Source: Streptomyces luteolifulvus
Lineage (GTDB): Bacteria; Actinomycetota; Actinomycetes; Streptomycetales; Streptomycetaceae
DNA length: 64,000 nt
Assembly (NCBI RefSeq): GCF_008806595.1
Contig: NZ_VZRB01000026.1
Location: 62,001-126,000, forward strand
Direction of reading: 5' to 3'
Every line of letters starts with the position of its first letter. Positions within the stretch are counted from its first letter, which is position 1. Positions 25,976-35,367 of the stretch are shown here, piece after piece. A program made the position numbers and the translations under genes. Under the pieces are notes generated by a model. It did not search any database, had not been told where the DNA came from, and worked only from the letters and a program-made list of their open reading frames with translations.

Positions 25976-27661
25976 ATGGCCGACCGGTGGGCGCTCGCTC
26001 CGGCCGAGGACGGTGGCGTGGAGATCGCCCCCCTCGGTCCGGCCGGGCTGCCCGCCGGGCCCGTCCTGCGGGAGGCGGACCTCGCCGCGGCCGTGCGCGG
26101 CCGGCCCGAGGTCACGCGGTGGGTGTGGCGGTCGACGTCCGAGGTCTATCCGCGTCTGCTCGCCACGGGGGTGCGAGTGGAGCGGTGCTACGACATCGAG
26201 GACGCGGAGACGCTCCTCCTCGGCCACGAGGGCCGGTACGGCGAACCCCGCTCGGCCGCGGCCGCCCTGGCCCGGCTGCGCGGTGGTCCCGTACCGCCCG
26301 ACCCACCGCTGAGGTCCGCCGAACCCGGTTCGCAGTCCTCGCTCTTCGAACCGCAGGCCGTCCATCTGCCGCTGGCCGACCTCGCCGAGGTCTACGCCGA
26401 GCAGCAGCGCCGGCACGACCGGACCGCCCACCCGGAGCGCATGCGGCTGCTGACGGCGGCCGAGTCGGCGGGCATGCTGGTCGCCACCGAGATGAACCGG
26501 TCCGGCCTGCCGTGGAGCGCCGACGTGCACCGCCAGGTGCTGCACGAACTGCTCGGCGAGCGGTACGCGGGCGGTGGCGAGCCCCGCCGACTGGCCGAGC
26601 TCGCCGACGAGGTGTCCGCCGCCTTCGGCCGCCGTGTCCGGCCCGATCTGCCCGCCGATGTCATCAAGGCTTTCGCGCAGGCGGGCATCAGGATCGGATC
26701 GACCCGCCGCTGGGAGATCGAGTCGATCGACCATCCGGCCGTGAAGCCGCTGATCGAGTACAAGAAGCTGTACCGCATCCGGGTCGCGCACGGCTGGTCC
26801 TGGCTCCAGGACTGGGTGCGCGACGGCCGGTTCCGGCCCGAGTTCCTGGCGGGCGGCACCGTCACCGGCCGCTGGGTCACCAACGGCGGGGGCGCCCTGC
26901 AGATCCCCAAGGTGATCCGGCGTGCCGTCGTCGCCGACCCCGGCTGGCGGCTCGTCGTCGCCGATGCCGACCAGATGGAGCCACGGGTCCTGGCGGCGAT
27001 CTCCCGCGACCCCGGTCTGATGGAGGTGGCCGGGCGGGAGGGCGACCTGTACCAGTCGGTCTCCGACCGCGCCTTCTCCGGCGACCGCGCCCAGGCCAAG
27101 CTCGCCGTGCTCGGCGCGGTCTACGGCCAGACCTCCGGCGACGGCCTGAAGAACCTCGCCGCGCTCAGACGCCGTTTCCCCAGGGCGGTGGCGTACGTCG
27201 ACGACGCGGCCCGCGCGGGCGAGGAGGGACGGCTCGTCCGCACCTGGCTGGGGCGGACCTGCCCCCCGGCGGTCACGGCGGACGACGACGCGGCGGAGGA
27301 GGCGGGCATCCCGGCGGTCGAGGACGAGGCGGCAGGGCAGGAGTGGGTGCCCGGGTACGCCTCGACCAACGCCCGGGCCCGTGGCCGCTTCGCCCGCAAC
27401 TTCGTCGTGCAGGGCAGCGCCGCCGACTGGGCCCTGCTGCTGCTCGCCGCGCTGCGGAAGGCCTGTGCGGACATGGCGGCCGAACTGGTCTTCTTCCAGC
27501 ACGACGAGGTGATCGTGCACTGTCCCGAAAAGGAGGCCGAGGCGGTCGTGACGGCGATCCGGGAGGCGGCGGACCTCGCGGGCCGGCTGACGTTCGGCGA
27601 GACCCCGGTGCGGTTTCCGTTCACCACGGCGGTGGTGGAGTGCTATGCGGACGCCAAGTGA
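25976..27661 (+). CDS. DNA polymerase I-like polymerase (family A, no 5' nuclease)
   Basis: This 561-aa protein is a second family A polymerase of the kind annotated in Streptomyces as bifunctional 3'-5' exonuclease/DNA polymerase. The polymerase fold runs from about 150. Motif A is divergent (DADQMEPRVLAAI, D330, where Pol I has a YSQIELR-type sequence). Motif B keeps R371, K375 and YG at 383-384 (RAQAKLAVLGAVYGQ). Motif C is QHDEVIVH. The N-terminal about 140 residues resemble a degenerate exonuclease domain, with no obvious DEDD residues. ATG 25976 begins MADRWALAPAEDGG. It ends at 27661, directly against the convergent regulator gene. Confidence 0.9.
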   Translation: MADRWALAPAEDGGVEIAPLGPAGLPAGPVLREADLAAAVRGRPEVTRWVWRSTSEVYPRLLATGVRVERCYDIEDAETLLLGHEGRYGEPRSAAAALARLRGGPVPPDPPLRSAEPGSQSSLFEPQAVHLPLADLAEVYAEQQRRHDRTAHPERMRLLTAAESAGMLVATEMNRSGLPWSADVHRQVLHELLGERYAGGGEPRRLAELADEVSAAFGRRVRPDLPADVIKAFAQAGIRIGSTRRWEIESIDHPAVKPLIEYKKLYRIRVAHGWSWLQDWVRDGRFRPEFLAGGTVTGRWVTNGGGALQIPKVIRRAVVADPGWRLVVADADQMEPRVLAAISRDPGLMEVAGREGDLYQSVSDRAFSGDRAQAKLAVLGAVYGQTSGDGLKNLAALRRRFPRAVAYVDDAARAGEEGRLVRTWLGRTCPPAVTADDDAAEEAGIPAVEDEAAGQEWVPGYASTNARARGRFARNFVVQGSAADWALLLLAALRKACADMAAELVFFQHDEVIVHCPEKEAEAVVTAIREAADLAGRLTFGETPVRFPFTTAVVECYADAK

Positions 27662-30600
27662 TCAGCAGCGGTCGGGGGTGGCATACGTGTCCGTTCCCAG
27701 GTCGACGAGCAGCTCCCGGAGCTCCGCCACCACCGCGGTCTCGTCCGTCCCGGCCAGCGCGTCCAACGCCGACCGCCACTCCACGTACGCCTCCCCGGCA
27801 CGCCCCAGCTCCCGCAGCAGAAGCCCGTGCTCATGGCGGGCGAGACCGCCCGTGTAGTGGTCGGCGCGGGCGTCCGCGCCGCGCAGCAGCTCGGCGCACT
27901 CGCGGCCGGCCCGTTCCGCGCGGCCGAGCAGCCGCAGGGCGCGGACCAGACCGAGCCGGGTCTGGGACTCGCCGTGCCAGTCGCCGTGGCCGCCGAGGAT
28001 ACGCAGGCTCTCCTCGAAGTGGGGTACGGCGGCGGCCGGTTCGCCGAGGGTGAGATGCGCATAGCCGATGTTGCAGTGCGCGGAGTGCTGCACGATGACG
28101 TTGCCGATCGCGTCGCCGATGGCGAGGGACCGCCGGTGCTGCTCGATGGCGGCCCGCGGGTCGGTGTGCTCGTACAGATTGCCGAGGTGGCTGTGGGTCA
28201 CGGCCTCGCCGTGCGGGTCGCTCAGCTGCCGTGAGTACGCAAGGCTCCGTCTCAGCGCCCGGCCGGACTCGGCGTAGCGGCCCAGCCCTTCGAGCAGCAG
28301 CCCGCGGTTGTTGAGGCAGCGGCGTATCCACGACACCGCGCCGAGCCGCCGCCAGCTCGTCAGGGCCTGGTCGTTGAGGGCGAGGGCCTCGTTCAGCCGG
28401 CCGGTCAGGAAGTGCACGGCCGCGAGATCGCCCAGCGCGTACGCCTCGGCCGGCTCGTCACCCAGCCGCTGTGCCACGGCGAGGGCGGCCCGGCCGAGGA
28501 CCTCCATCTCTGTGACATGGCCGCTGCGCAGGAGGTAGGGGAAGAAGAGGCGCAGCAGAGCGGAGACTCTGGCGGCCGTGCGGTCGTCGGGGGCGTCGGT
28601 GTGGCGCTCCACCAGCGCCACGATGTTCTCCAGCTCCAGATCTCCCCAGGCGAAGGCCTCTTCGGAGCTGCCGAAAGGCCGGGCGGCGGTGACGTGCACC
28701 GCGTGCTCGGGCAGCTGCGCCGGGGTGGGCCGGCGGCGGTCGTCCTGGTCGAGGCCCGGTTCGACGATCGCGGTGAGGGTGCGTTCGGCGACGGCGGCGT
28801 ACCAGCTCAGCGCGTCCTCGGCGGCCCTGCCGTCGGGCTGCGCTCCGGCCAGTTCGCGGGCGAAGTCACGGACCAGATCGTGGGGCGCGTAACGCCCGTA
28901 CGCCGTCTCCTCCAGGAGGGCCACGTCGACGAGGCGGTCGAGGGCGGCCTCGGCGCGGGCCGTGTCGGTGCCGATGAGGCGGGCGAGGAGAGGGGCGCCG
29001 TACGCCGGGAGGTCGAGGCCGCCGATACGGCGCAGGGCGAGAGCGGCGTCCTGGTCGGCGCGGCGGTCCGAGGCGGCGAGCGCGTCCTGCGCGACGGCCA
29101 GGGAGCGGCGGACGCTGAGGTCGTCGTACTCCAGATGCTGCAACCGCCCCTCGGTCGCGGCCAGTTGGCCCGCCAGCGCATCCGCGGTGAGGGCCTGGCG
29201 CGCGGCCAGCCGGGCGGCGACGATGCGCAGGGCGAGCGGAAGGCGGCCGGTGAGTTCGACGAGGGGGTGGGCCGCGTCGAGGGCGATCCGGCCGGAGACC
29301 GCCCGCAGCAGCGCCGCGCTCTCCTCGTCGCTCAGGGGGCCGAGCGGGAAGCGGCGGGCCCCGTCGAGCGCGGTGAGCGGCGAACGGCTCGTGACGATCA
29401 CCGCGCATCCGGCGCCGGCCGGCAGCAGCGGCCGTATCTGCGCGGCGTGCGCGGCGTCGTCGAGCACCATCAGCGTGCGGGTCGGCGCGAGCAGCGAACG
29501 CAGCAATGCGGCTGCCCCTTCCGGGTGTTCGGGAGTGCGGCGGGGTTCGGCCCCGAGGTCGCGGAGCAGCGAGGTGAGGGCCTGGCCGGGCGTGAGGGGG
29601 GTCATGCCCGGGGTGGCGCCGTGCAGGTTGATGTACAGCTGGCCGTCGGGGAAACGCTCCCGCAGGCCATGGGCGGCTTCCAGCGCGAGCGCGCTCTTGC
29701 CGACGCCGGCCATGCCGCTGATGACAGCGACGGCCGGCTGCCCACCGGCGGTCAGGGTGCGGCGCAGGCCGTCCAGGACGCAGTCTCGGCCGATGAAGTG
29801 CGCCGGGGGTGGGGGAAGTTGGGCTGGGCGGGGTGGAGGGTCGGCCGGGGCGTGGGTGAGGGTGGTGGCCGGGTCGGCCGGGTGGCCGGCGGTGGGATGG
29901 TCCAGGGCGACTGCCGGGTCGGCTGTGTCGGGGGTGGGGTGGTGGACCGTGTCGGGGGTGGTGTGCCCGTCCGCCACGTCGGTGGCGGCGGAGCGGTCGG
30001 CCGCGCCGGCCGCGACCGCCTCCGACGTGCCCCGGAGCACCTCCAGATGGGCCTCCCGGACCGCCGGGCCCGGCTCGATGCCGAGTTCCTCGACCAGGCG
30101 CCTGCGCAGATCGCGGTGGACGGCCAGCGCCTCGGCCTGGCGGCCGGTGCGGTGCAGGGCGAGCATCAGCTGGCGGTGGTAGGCCTCCCGCAGCGGATGC
30201 GCGGCGGCCAGCGCCGCCAGCTCCGGTACGAGGACGTCGAGTCGCCTGCCGGAGACGACCAGTTCGGCGTCGTACCGCCATTCGAGGAGAAGCAGTCGTG
30301 CCTCCTCCAGCCGCTGTATGAACGCGTACCCGCCGAAGTCGGAGGGCAGGCCGCTCAGCGGCGCGCCCCGCCACAGTGCGAGCGCCGCCATGCACTCGCG
30401 CACGACCCTCTCCCAGTTCCGGGTGGTGTGCGCCCCGCGCGCCGCGGCGACGTACCGTTCGAAGACCTGGACGTCCAGCTCGCCCGGCTCGACCCGCAGC
30501 AGATAGCCGGGCGGCACCGTCTGCAGCCGTTCGGGGTCGTCGAGCAGCCGCCGCAGCCTGGTCACATGGTTGTGCAGCGAGGCCCGGGCGGACGGGGGCG

Positions 30601-30811
30601 GAGCGCCGTCCCACAGCGCGTCCTTGAGCGAGTCGACGGAGACGACACGGCCGGCTTCGAGGAGCAGGGCGGCGAGCAGGGCCCGCGCCTTGGGACTCCG
30701 GACGGCCCGCACGCCGTGCTGGGCGTCATGAGCCCTGATGTCACGAGAACCGCACTGTACGTCGTACAGGACAGGGGGTCCCAGCAGTCCGAACCGCAGC
30801 TCGCACCGCAT
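27662..30811 (-). CDS. AfsR/SARP family transcriptional regulator with NB-ARC and TPR domains
   Basis: This 1049-aa regulator has an OmpR-type winged helix (about 1-108; SPKARALLAALLLEAGRVVSVDSL split from LWDGAPPPSARASLHNHVTRLRR) and a BTAD domain (about 112-262). A Pro/Thr/His/Asp-rich linker (280-337) precedes an NB-ARC ATPase with Walker A GMAGVGKS (366-373) and Walker B TLMVLDDAAHA. Tetratricopeptide repeats fill the last about 330 residues. AfsR-type proteins link phosphorylation or ligand cues to antibiotic synthesis genes. ATG 30811 is chosen, with GTG 30814 immediately before it also possible. No biosynthetic cluster is visible in this window, so its targets lie elsewhere. Confidence 0.94.
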   Translation of the reverse strand: MRCELRFGLLGPPVLYDVQCGSRDIRAHDAQHGVRAVRSPKARALLAALLLEAGRVVSVDSLKDALWDGAPPPSARASLHNHVTRLRRLLDDPERLQTVPPGYLLRVEPGELDVQVFERYVAAARGAHTTRNWERVVRECMAALALWRGAPLSGLPSDFGGYAFIQRLEEARLLLLEWRYDAELVVSGRRLDVLVPELAALAAAHPLREAYHRQLMLALHRTGRQAEALAVHRDLRRRLVEELGIEPGPAVREAHLEVLRGTSEAVAAGAADRSAATDVADGHTTPDTVHHPTPDTADPAVALDHPTAGHPADPATTLTHAPADPPPRPAQLPPPPAHFIGRDCVLDGLRRTLTAGGQPAVAVISGMAGVGKSALALEAAHGLRERFPDGQLYINLHGATPGMTPLTPGQALTSLLRDLGAEPRRTPEHPEGAAALLRSLLAPTRTLMVLDDAAHAAQIRPLLPAGAGCAVIVTSRSPLTALDGARRFPLGPLSDEESAALLRAVSGRIALDAAHPLVELTGRLPLALRIVAARLAARQALTADALAGQLAATEGRLQHLEYDDLSVRRSLAVAQDALAASDRRADQDAALALRRIGGLDLPAYGAPLLARLIGTDTARAEAALDRLVDVALLEETAYGRYAPHDLVRDFARELAGAQPDGRAAEDALSWYAAVAERTLTAIVEPGLDQDDRRRPTPAQLPEHAVHVTAARPFGSSEEAFAWGDLELENIVALVERHTDAPDDRTAARVSALLRLFFPYLLRSGHVTEMEVLGRAALAVAQRLGDEPAEAYALGDLAAVHFLTGRLNEALALNDQALTSWRRLGAVSWIRRCLNNRGLLLEGLGRYAESGRALRRSLAYSRQLSDPHGEAVTHSHLGNLYEHTDPRAAIEQHRRSLAIGDAIGNVIVQHSAHCNIGYAHLTLGEPAAAVPHFEESLRILGGHGDWHGESQTRLGLVRALRLLGRAERAGRECAELLRGADARADHYTGGLARHEHGLLLRELGRAGEAYVEWRSALDALAGTDETAVVAELRELLVDLGTDTYATPDRC

Positions 30812-31108
30812 CACGCCGCCCACTGCCTTCCTGCTTCCGGTCTCGCGGTCCGACGTTCTCGCGTCCCGGGGATCGCCTCTCTTTTTACAGGTCGGATTCC
30901 CGCCAAGCGGAAAACCGTTGGCCATATGTTAGCGATCCGTTAGGGCGACCTGATGTGATCACTCCATCGGATCTGGCCGGAGGGCGCGCGCGTACGACGC
31001 GCAACTCGGGGGAGTGTCGCCGTCGCGGCCGGATCCGGGGACGCACGGGGGTTCCGGTCGGCGGAGGTGAACGGCCGGGACCCTCGTCGAGTCGTCCGCC
31101 GGCCCGTG
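30812..31108. promoter_or_regulatory. Upstream region of the AfsR-like gene
   Basis: This 297-bp gap contains no gene. Near 30928-30944, on the minus strand, CTAACGGATCGCTAAC shows two CTAAC boxes 11 bases apart followed by ATAT, a plausible promoter and direct-repeat regulator site of the sort bound by SARP proteins. The assignment rests on pattern only. Confidence 0.35.
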
Positions 31109-32014
31109 TCAGATGACGGGCGGCCTGCCCAGCCGGCTGAGCCGCCACACCGTACGCCAGCTCATCGGCCGCCGCTCAGCGGCCGGCTCCCGGATCCCCT
31201 CCGCGAACCCGCCGAACCAGGCACGCAGCCCTTCCGTCGAACGGACGCGTACGAGCGTGAGCAGCACCCACACACCGAGATGGACGGGGATCAGCGCGAT
31301 CGGCAGCCTCCTGCGCACAAGCCACACCCGGTTGCGGGCGTTGACCCGGTAGTAGATGGCGTGCCGGGCGGGCGAGGTCCTCGGGTGCCGGAGCAGCAGT
31401 TCGGGCGCGTACCGGATCCGCCAGCCCGCGTCGGCGGCCCGCCAGGCCAGGTCGGTCTCCTCATGGGCGAAGAAGAACTCGGCGGGCCAGTCGCCGATCT
31501 GATGGAGCATCGCCGTCCGGAGGGCGTGCCCGCCGCCGAGGAACCCGGTGACATACCCGCCGCGCAGGGGGTCCGAGGACCCGATCCGGGGGATGTGCCG
31601 CTGCTGTGTCTCCCCGTGCTCGTCGGTGATACGGAACCCGACGATCCCGAGCCGGGGGTCGTCCTCGAACAAGTCCCTTGCGCGGCGCAGGACATCGGCG
31701 TCGACCAGCAGTCCGTCGTCGTCCAGCTCGACGACGACGTCGATGTCACCGAAATCCCGCAGCCGGGCCAGGGCCACGTTCCGCCCGCCGGGGCAGCCGA
31801 GGTTCTCCTCGACATCGATCGTGGTGACCTCACCGGGCAGGGACAGCCGGCGCGCGAACTCGGGCAGCCGGCACCCGTTTCCGACGATCACGATCCGGGC
31901 GGGGGCGAGATCCTGCTTGGCCACGGACTCGAGCAGCGCGTCCACTTCGGCCGGCCGGTTGCCCATCGTGACGACGGCAACGGCGATCCTCGGCGGCGCT
32001 CCCACGTTCCTCAC
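31109..32014 (-). CDS. Family 2 glycosyltransferase
   Basis: This 301-aa GT-A enzyme transfers a sugar from a nucleotide donor. The opening strand IAVAVVTMGNRPAEVDALLESV, the DxD-type site VVELDDDGLLVDADVL and the acceptor-side motif FFFAHEETDLAWRAADAGW are clear. The last about 60 residues contain a hydrophobic stretch (IPVHLGVWVLLTLVRV) that may contact the membrane. GTG 32014 is used. The likely role is synthesis of a cell-surface glycan, but the product cannot be named. Confidence 0.9.
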   Translation of the reverse strand: MRNVGAPPRIAVAVVTMGNRPAEVDALLESVAKQDLAPARIVIVGNGCRLPEFARRLSLPGEVTTIDVEENLGCPGGRNVALARLRDFGDIDVVVELDDDGLLVDADVLRRARDLFEDDPRLGIVGFRITDEHGETQQRHIPRIGSSDPLRGGYVTGFLGGGHALRTAMLHQIGDWPAEFFFAHEETDLAWRAADAGWRIRYAPELLLRHPRTSPARHAIYYRVNARNRVWLVRRRLPIALIPVHLGVWVLLTLVRVRSTEGLRAWFGGFAEGIREPAAERRPMSWRTVWRLSRLGRPPVI

Positions 32015-32152
32015 CCCATCCCGGTCGGCGTCTGCGCCCGCGATGCTAGCCGTTCACGGTGAGGACTTGTTCCATACGCCGATGCGTCAGTCGGACGCGT
32101 CGGCAGGTGCTTGTTCTTCCTGCGTTTCTCTTACCGCTCTCCTACCCCTCTC

Positions 32153-32590
32153 CTACCGTCTCTCTCTGCGATTCTCCTTGCGATTCTCCTTGCGGCACAC
32201 GAACTTGAGGCCCGACCAGTCCTCCCCCAGCGCCGCGACTTTCACGTCCACGACACCGAGCGGGAGGAACAGTTCGCGCAGCGCGTTCTCGGTGATGTCG
32301 CTGACGTGCCCGGCGGCCTTGCGGGGCCAGGCGATCCAGAGCATGGCGTCGTCGGCCAGGTCGCCGACCAGCCCCGGCGCGTCCGCCGAGAGGGTGCTGT
32401 GCTCGCGGTAGAAGGCGAGGGCGACATCCGCTCCGCGCGGCCCGCCGTCGGCGACGTCACAGCCGTCGGGCAGCCCGGGGATCTCCCACCCGGCGGGGGC
32501 GGCCCTGAGCCGCACCCGGTCCCCCGACCTGACGCCGATCTTCCTGGCGAGCGGCGTAGCGGAGTACCCGCTGGGGCTTCGACCGCTCAT
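32153..32590 (-). CDS. DUF3052 family protein
   Basis: This 145-aa protein matches actinobacterial DUF3052: PLARKIGVRSGDRVRL, DVALAFYREHSTL, DDAMLWIAWPRKAAGHVSDITENALRE, and VAALGEDWSGLKFVCRK. The function is unknown. ATG 32590 (MSGRSPSGYS) fits the family better than the frame opening at 32653. The C-terminus is an unusual basic repeat (RKENRKENRRERR) encoded by a tandem at about 32160-32195. Confidence 0.87.
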   Translation of the reverse strand: MSGRSPSGYSATPLARKIGVRSGDRVRLRAAPAGWEIPGLPDGCDVADGGPRGADVALAFYREHSTLSADAPGLVGDLADDAMLWIAWPRKAAGHVSDITENALRELFLPLGVVDVKVAALGEDWSGLKFVCRKENRKENRRERR

Positions 32591-32610
32591 GAAGCCAGTA
32601 AACACCGCCG

Positions 32611-34296
32611 TCACGGCAGGGGTGGCCGGCAGTGCTGCCGGACGAGCTGCCACACCTCCTCGGGCGTCCGCAGGGTGAGGGCGGTGGCGGCCGTGGTCGC
32701 ACAGGTGTCGTGGCGGAGCCGGCGGATGCGGGCGCGGACCTCGTCGAGTGCGGCCGGGGCCACGGAGAGGCTGTCGACGCCGAGACCGACGAGAAGAGGG
32801 GTGACGAGGGGATGTGCGGCGGCGTCGCCGCAGACGGAGACATGACGGTGATGACGGTGTGCGGCGGTGACGACCTGGTGGATGGCGGCGAGCACGGCCG
32901 GGTGAGCGGCCATGGCGGGGGTGGCGGCGGGATCGCGCCGGTCCAGCCCCAGGATCTGGCAGGTCAGGTCGTTGCTGCCGATGGACAGGAAGGAGGCTTC
33001 GCGGGCGAGGCCGTCGGCTGCGGCGACCGCTTCCGGGAGTTCGACCATGACGCCCAGCGGGGGTGCGGCGAGCTCGAGTTCCGCTGCCGCGCTGTGCAGA
33101 AGTGACCGGCAGGCGCGGAGTTCGTCGACGGTCGCGACCATGGGGATCATGATGCGCAGGTCGGTCTCGGCTCCGGCACCGAGCAGGCTGCGGAACTGGT
33201 CCGCGAACGCCTGGGGTTGGGCGAGCATGAGGGGCAGGCCACGGCCGAGACGCCCGCCCTGCGCGAGGAAGGGTGGGAGCTTGTCGTCGGCGAAGTCGAG
33301 GGTGCGCGCGGTGACGGTCTGTCCGGTGAGTGCGCGCAGGACAGGGACCAGGGCGGCCGCGTGCTGGTCACGGGTGGGCCAGGCGGGGTGGTTGAGGAAG
33401 GGCAGCTCGGTGCGGAGCAGCCCGACGCCCTCCGCACCTGTGGTCAGGGCTGCCCGGGCATCGGCGGCGACGGCCACGTTGGCCCGCAGGGCGACGCGGT
33501 GTCCGTCGCGTGTCCGGGCCGGCAGATGGCGTTCCCCGGCGAGTGCGAGGCGGCGGGTGCGGGCGGCTTCGACGGCTTGGAGAGCCGCGGTGCGTTCGCC
33601 GGCGTCGGGATGGACGACGGCGGTGGCCCGGTCGGTGTCGAGCAGTATCTCCCGTCCGTCGGGCAGTTCGAGGAGTTCCGGGTCCACGGCGAGCAGGAGG
33701 GGTATCCCCTGGGAGCGGGCGACGATCGCCGCGTGGGAGTTGGGGCCGCCGGTGACGGAGATGGCCGCGGTCACCGTCCGGCCGGGTTCCAGCAGGTCGG
33801 CGGCGCCGATCTCCTGGGCGGCCAGGACGAGGGGCTGGTCCGGGGCCGGGCCGGTGCCTCCGTGCAGGTGGGCCAGGACGCGGCGGCCGACCTGGCGGAC
33901 GTCTGCGGCGCGTTCGGCGAGGGTGGGGTCGTCGAGGGCCGCGATCGTGCCGGCGTAGGAGTCGACGGCCTGCCGGACGGCGACGGGGACAGGGACGGGC
34001 CGCCCGTCACGGGCCCGCCTGACGGCCTGGTCGCGCAGGTCAGGGTCCTGGGCTATGTAGCCGTTGACCTCCATGATGTCGGCCTGCTCGTCCTTGCCCT
34101 GTTCGCGCAGGGAGCGGGACAGATCGAGCAGACGCTCGGCCACGGCGTCGAAGGCGTCGGTGATCTGCCGGGCGGGGTCGCCGTCGGCGCGGCGGGGCAG
34201 CGTGGCACGGGTGAGCGGGCGGTCGGTGCGATGCAGGAAACCGAGGGCTGTGCCGGGCGCGGCAGTGTGGCCCGTATAGGTACGACGGCCGGTCAT
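32611..34296 (-). CDS. PTS enzyme I (phosphoenolpyruvate-protein phosphotransferase) of the Dha system
   Basis: This 561-aa enzyme takes phosphate from PEP onto a histidine and passes it to HPr. H188 lies in GGPNSHAAIVARS, the enzyme I signature at the expected place. The PEP-binding barrel shows GVGLLRTELPFL, IMIPMVATVDEL, GVMVELPEAVAAA and SIGSNDLTCQILGLDR, with the catalytic cysteine region SVCGDAAAHP. ATG 34296 overlaps the dhaL stop by 4 bases, so it is coupled to dhaL and is probably dedicated to dihydroxyacetone phosphorylation rather than sugar uptake. Confidence 0.92.
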   Translation of the reverse strand: MTGRRTYTGHTAAPGTALGFLHRTDRPLTRATLPRRADGDPARQITDAFDAVAERLLDLSRSLREQGKDEQADIMEVNGYIAQDPDLRDQAVRRARDGRPVPVPVAVRQAVDSYAGTIAALDDPTLAERAADVRQVGRRVLAHLHGGTGPAPDQPLVLAAQEIGAADLLEPGRTVTAAISVTGGPNSHAAIVARSQGIPLLLAVDPELLELPDGREILLDTDRATAVVHPDAGERTAALQAVEAARTRRLALAGERHLPARTRDGHRVALRANVAVAADARAALTTGAEGVGLLRTELPFLNHPAWPTRDQHAAALVPVLRALTGQTVTARTLDFADDKLPPFLAQGGRLGRGLPLMLAQPQAFADQFRSLLGAGAETDLRIMIPMVATVDELRACRSLLHSAAAELELAAPPLGVMVELPEAVAAADGLAREASFLSIGSNDLTCQILGLDRRDPAATPAMAAHPAVLAAIHQVVTAAHRHHRHVSVCGDAAAHPLVTPLLVGLGVDSLSVAPAALDEVRARIRRLRHDTCATTAATALTLRTPEEVWQLVRQHCRPPLP

Positions 34297-34919
34297 CTGG
34301 CCACCGCCGTCTCGGCGAGGGCGCGGAAGATCAGGGCGGTGGAGGTGGCGCCGGGGTCCTGATGACCGATGCTGCGGGCGCCGAGGTAGGAGGCACGGCC
34401 CTTGCGGGCCTGCATCGGGGTGGTCGCGCGCATACCGTTCTCGGCGGCGTCGGCTGCGGCGAGCGCGGCGGCGGCGAGGTCGGCTCCGGCGTCCACCTGC
34501 TGCTGGAAGGCGGCCAGCGCGGGGGCGTAGGCGTCGATCATGGTCTTGTCGCCGGGTGCGGCCGCGCCGAGCTTCCGGACACTCGCCAGGCCGTCGGCGA
34601 GTGCGGCGGCGAACTGCCCGGGCGTGACGGTGGGGGCGTCCAGGGGCTTGCCGATGGCGCGGAAGGCTCCGCCGTACAGCGGACCGGAGGCTCCGCCGAC
34701 GGTGGAGATGAGCGTGGTGCCCGTCTTGACCAGGACGGCCCCGACGGTGTCCGGCTCCAGCCCTGCCAGGGCCGCGGTGGCGGCGGAGAAGCCGCGCTGC
34801 ATGTTGATGCCGTGGTCGGCATCGCCGATGGCCGAGTCGAGCTGGGTGAGGTGGTCCTTGTGCTGGTCCACGGCGGCGGCGATGGCCTGCACCCAGGTGC
34901 GGGCGAGGTCGATGTCCAC
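34293..34919 (-). CDS. dhaL: Dihydroxyacetone kinase ADP-binding subunit DhaL
   Basis: This 208-aa subunit holds a tightly bound ADP that is rephosphorylated by DhaM and then phosphorylates dihydroxyacetone on DhaK. The Mg-ADP loop LDSAIGDADHGINMQRGF (about 27-44) and the GGASGPLYGGAF segment are complete. GTG 34919 (VDIDLARTW) has GGAG upstream. The open frame continues into the repeat region, but that reading is repetitive and outside the family. Its stop overlaps the enzyme I start. Confidence 0.93.
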   Translation of the reverse strand: MDIDLARTWVQAIAAAVDQHKDHLTQLDSAIGDADHGINMQRGFSAATAALAGLEPDTVGAVLVKTGTTLISTVGGASGPLYGGAFRAIGKPLDAPTVTPGQFAAALADGLASVRKLGAAAPGDKTMIDAYAPALAAFQQQVDAGADLAAAALAAADAAENGMRATTPMQARKGRASYLGARSIGHQDPGATSTALIFRALAETAVAR

Positions 34920-35367
34920 GGTGTCTCCGTTCGTGGTCGTGGTCGTGGTCGAAGTCGAGGTCGAAGTCGTGGTCGAGGTCGATGCGTGACGGGTTCGAGG
35001 TGGAGGAGCCGGGGACGGGGCGGATACGCGGTGGGCGGTCCGGGGGGAACGGCGCGGATACGTGCAGCGGTCGGGGGAACGGGCACGCGCAGCGCGGTCC
35101 GCCAGGGCCGACCCGGATACGCGGGGTGCGGTCCGGGAGGACCGGCACGGTTCGCGCCGTCCGGTCCGGGAGGACCGGCACGGTTCGCGCCGTCCGGTCC
35201 GGGAGGGCCGGAACGGGCACGCGCAGCGCGGTCCGCCAGGGCCGACACGTACACGCGCAGCGCGGTCCGCCAGGGCCGACACGTACACGCGCAGCGCGGT
35301 CCGCCAGGGCCGGCGCGGGAAGGCCCGGGCCCGGCCTCGCGCGTCGCGGCCCTGCCCCCGGCTCGGT
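34920..35367. repeat. Minisatellite between dhaK and dhaL
   Basis: This 448-bp gap inside the operon is mostly tandem repeats. A 34-bp unit starting CACGCGCAGCGCGGTCC occurs at 35084, 35218, 35252 and 35286. A 33-bp unit starting GTCCGGGAGG occurs at 35131, 35164 and 35197 (the last partial). A short GTGGTC/GAAGTC hexamer-like array covers about 34931-34982, just before dhaL. All three frames on both strands stay open, but only as repeats, so I read it as non-coding. It may affect expression of dhaL and enzyme I relative to dhaK. Confidence 0.85.

Noticed and set aside
28412..30943. 843-aa plus-strand open frame
   Set aside because: It is antisense to the AfsR-like gene and has no family features.
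34920..35288. Open frame joining the repeat to dhaL as a longer protein
   Set aside because: The reading is only repeats, other frames are equally open, and the DhaL family begins at VDIDLARTW.
35084..35320. CRISPR array
   Set aside because: The 33-34-bp units are directly adjacent with no unique spacers, and no cas genes are present.
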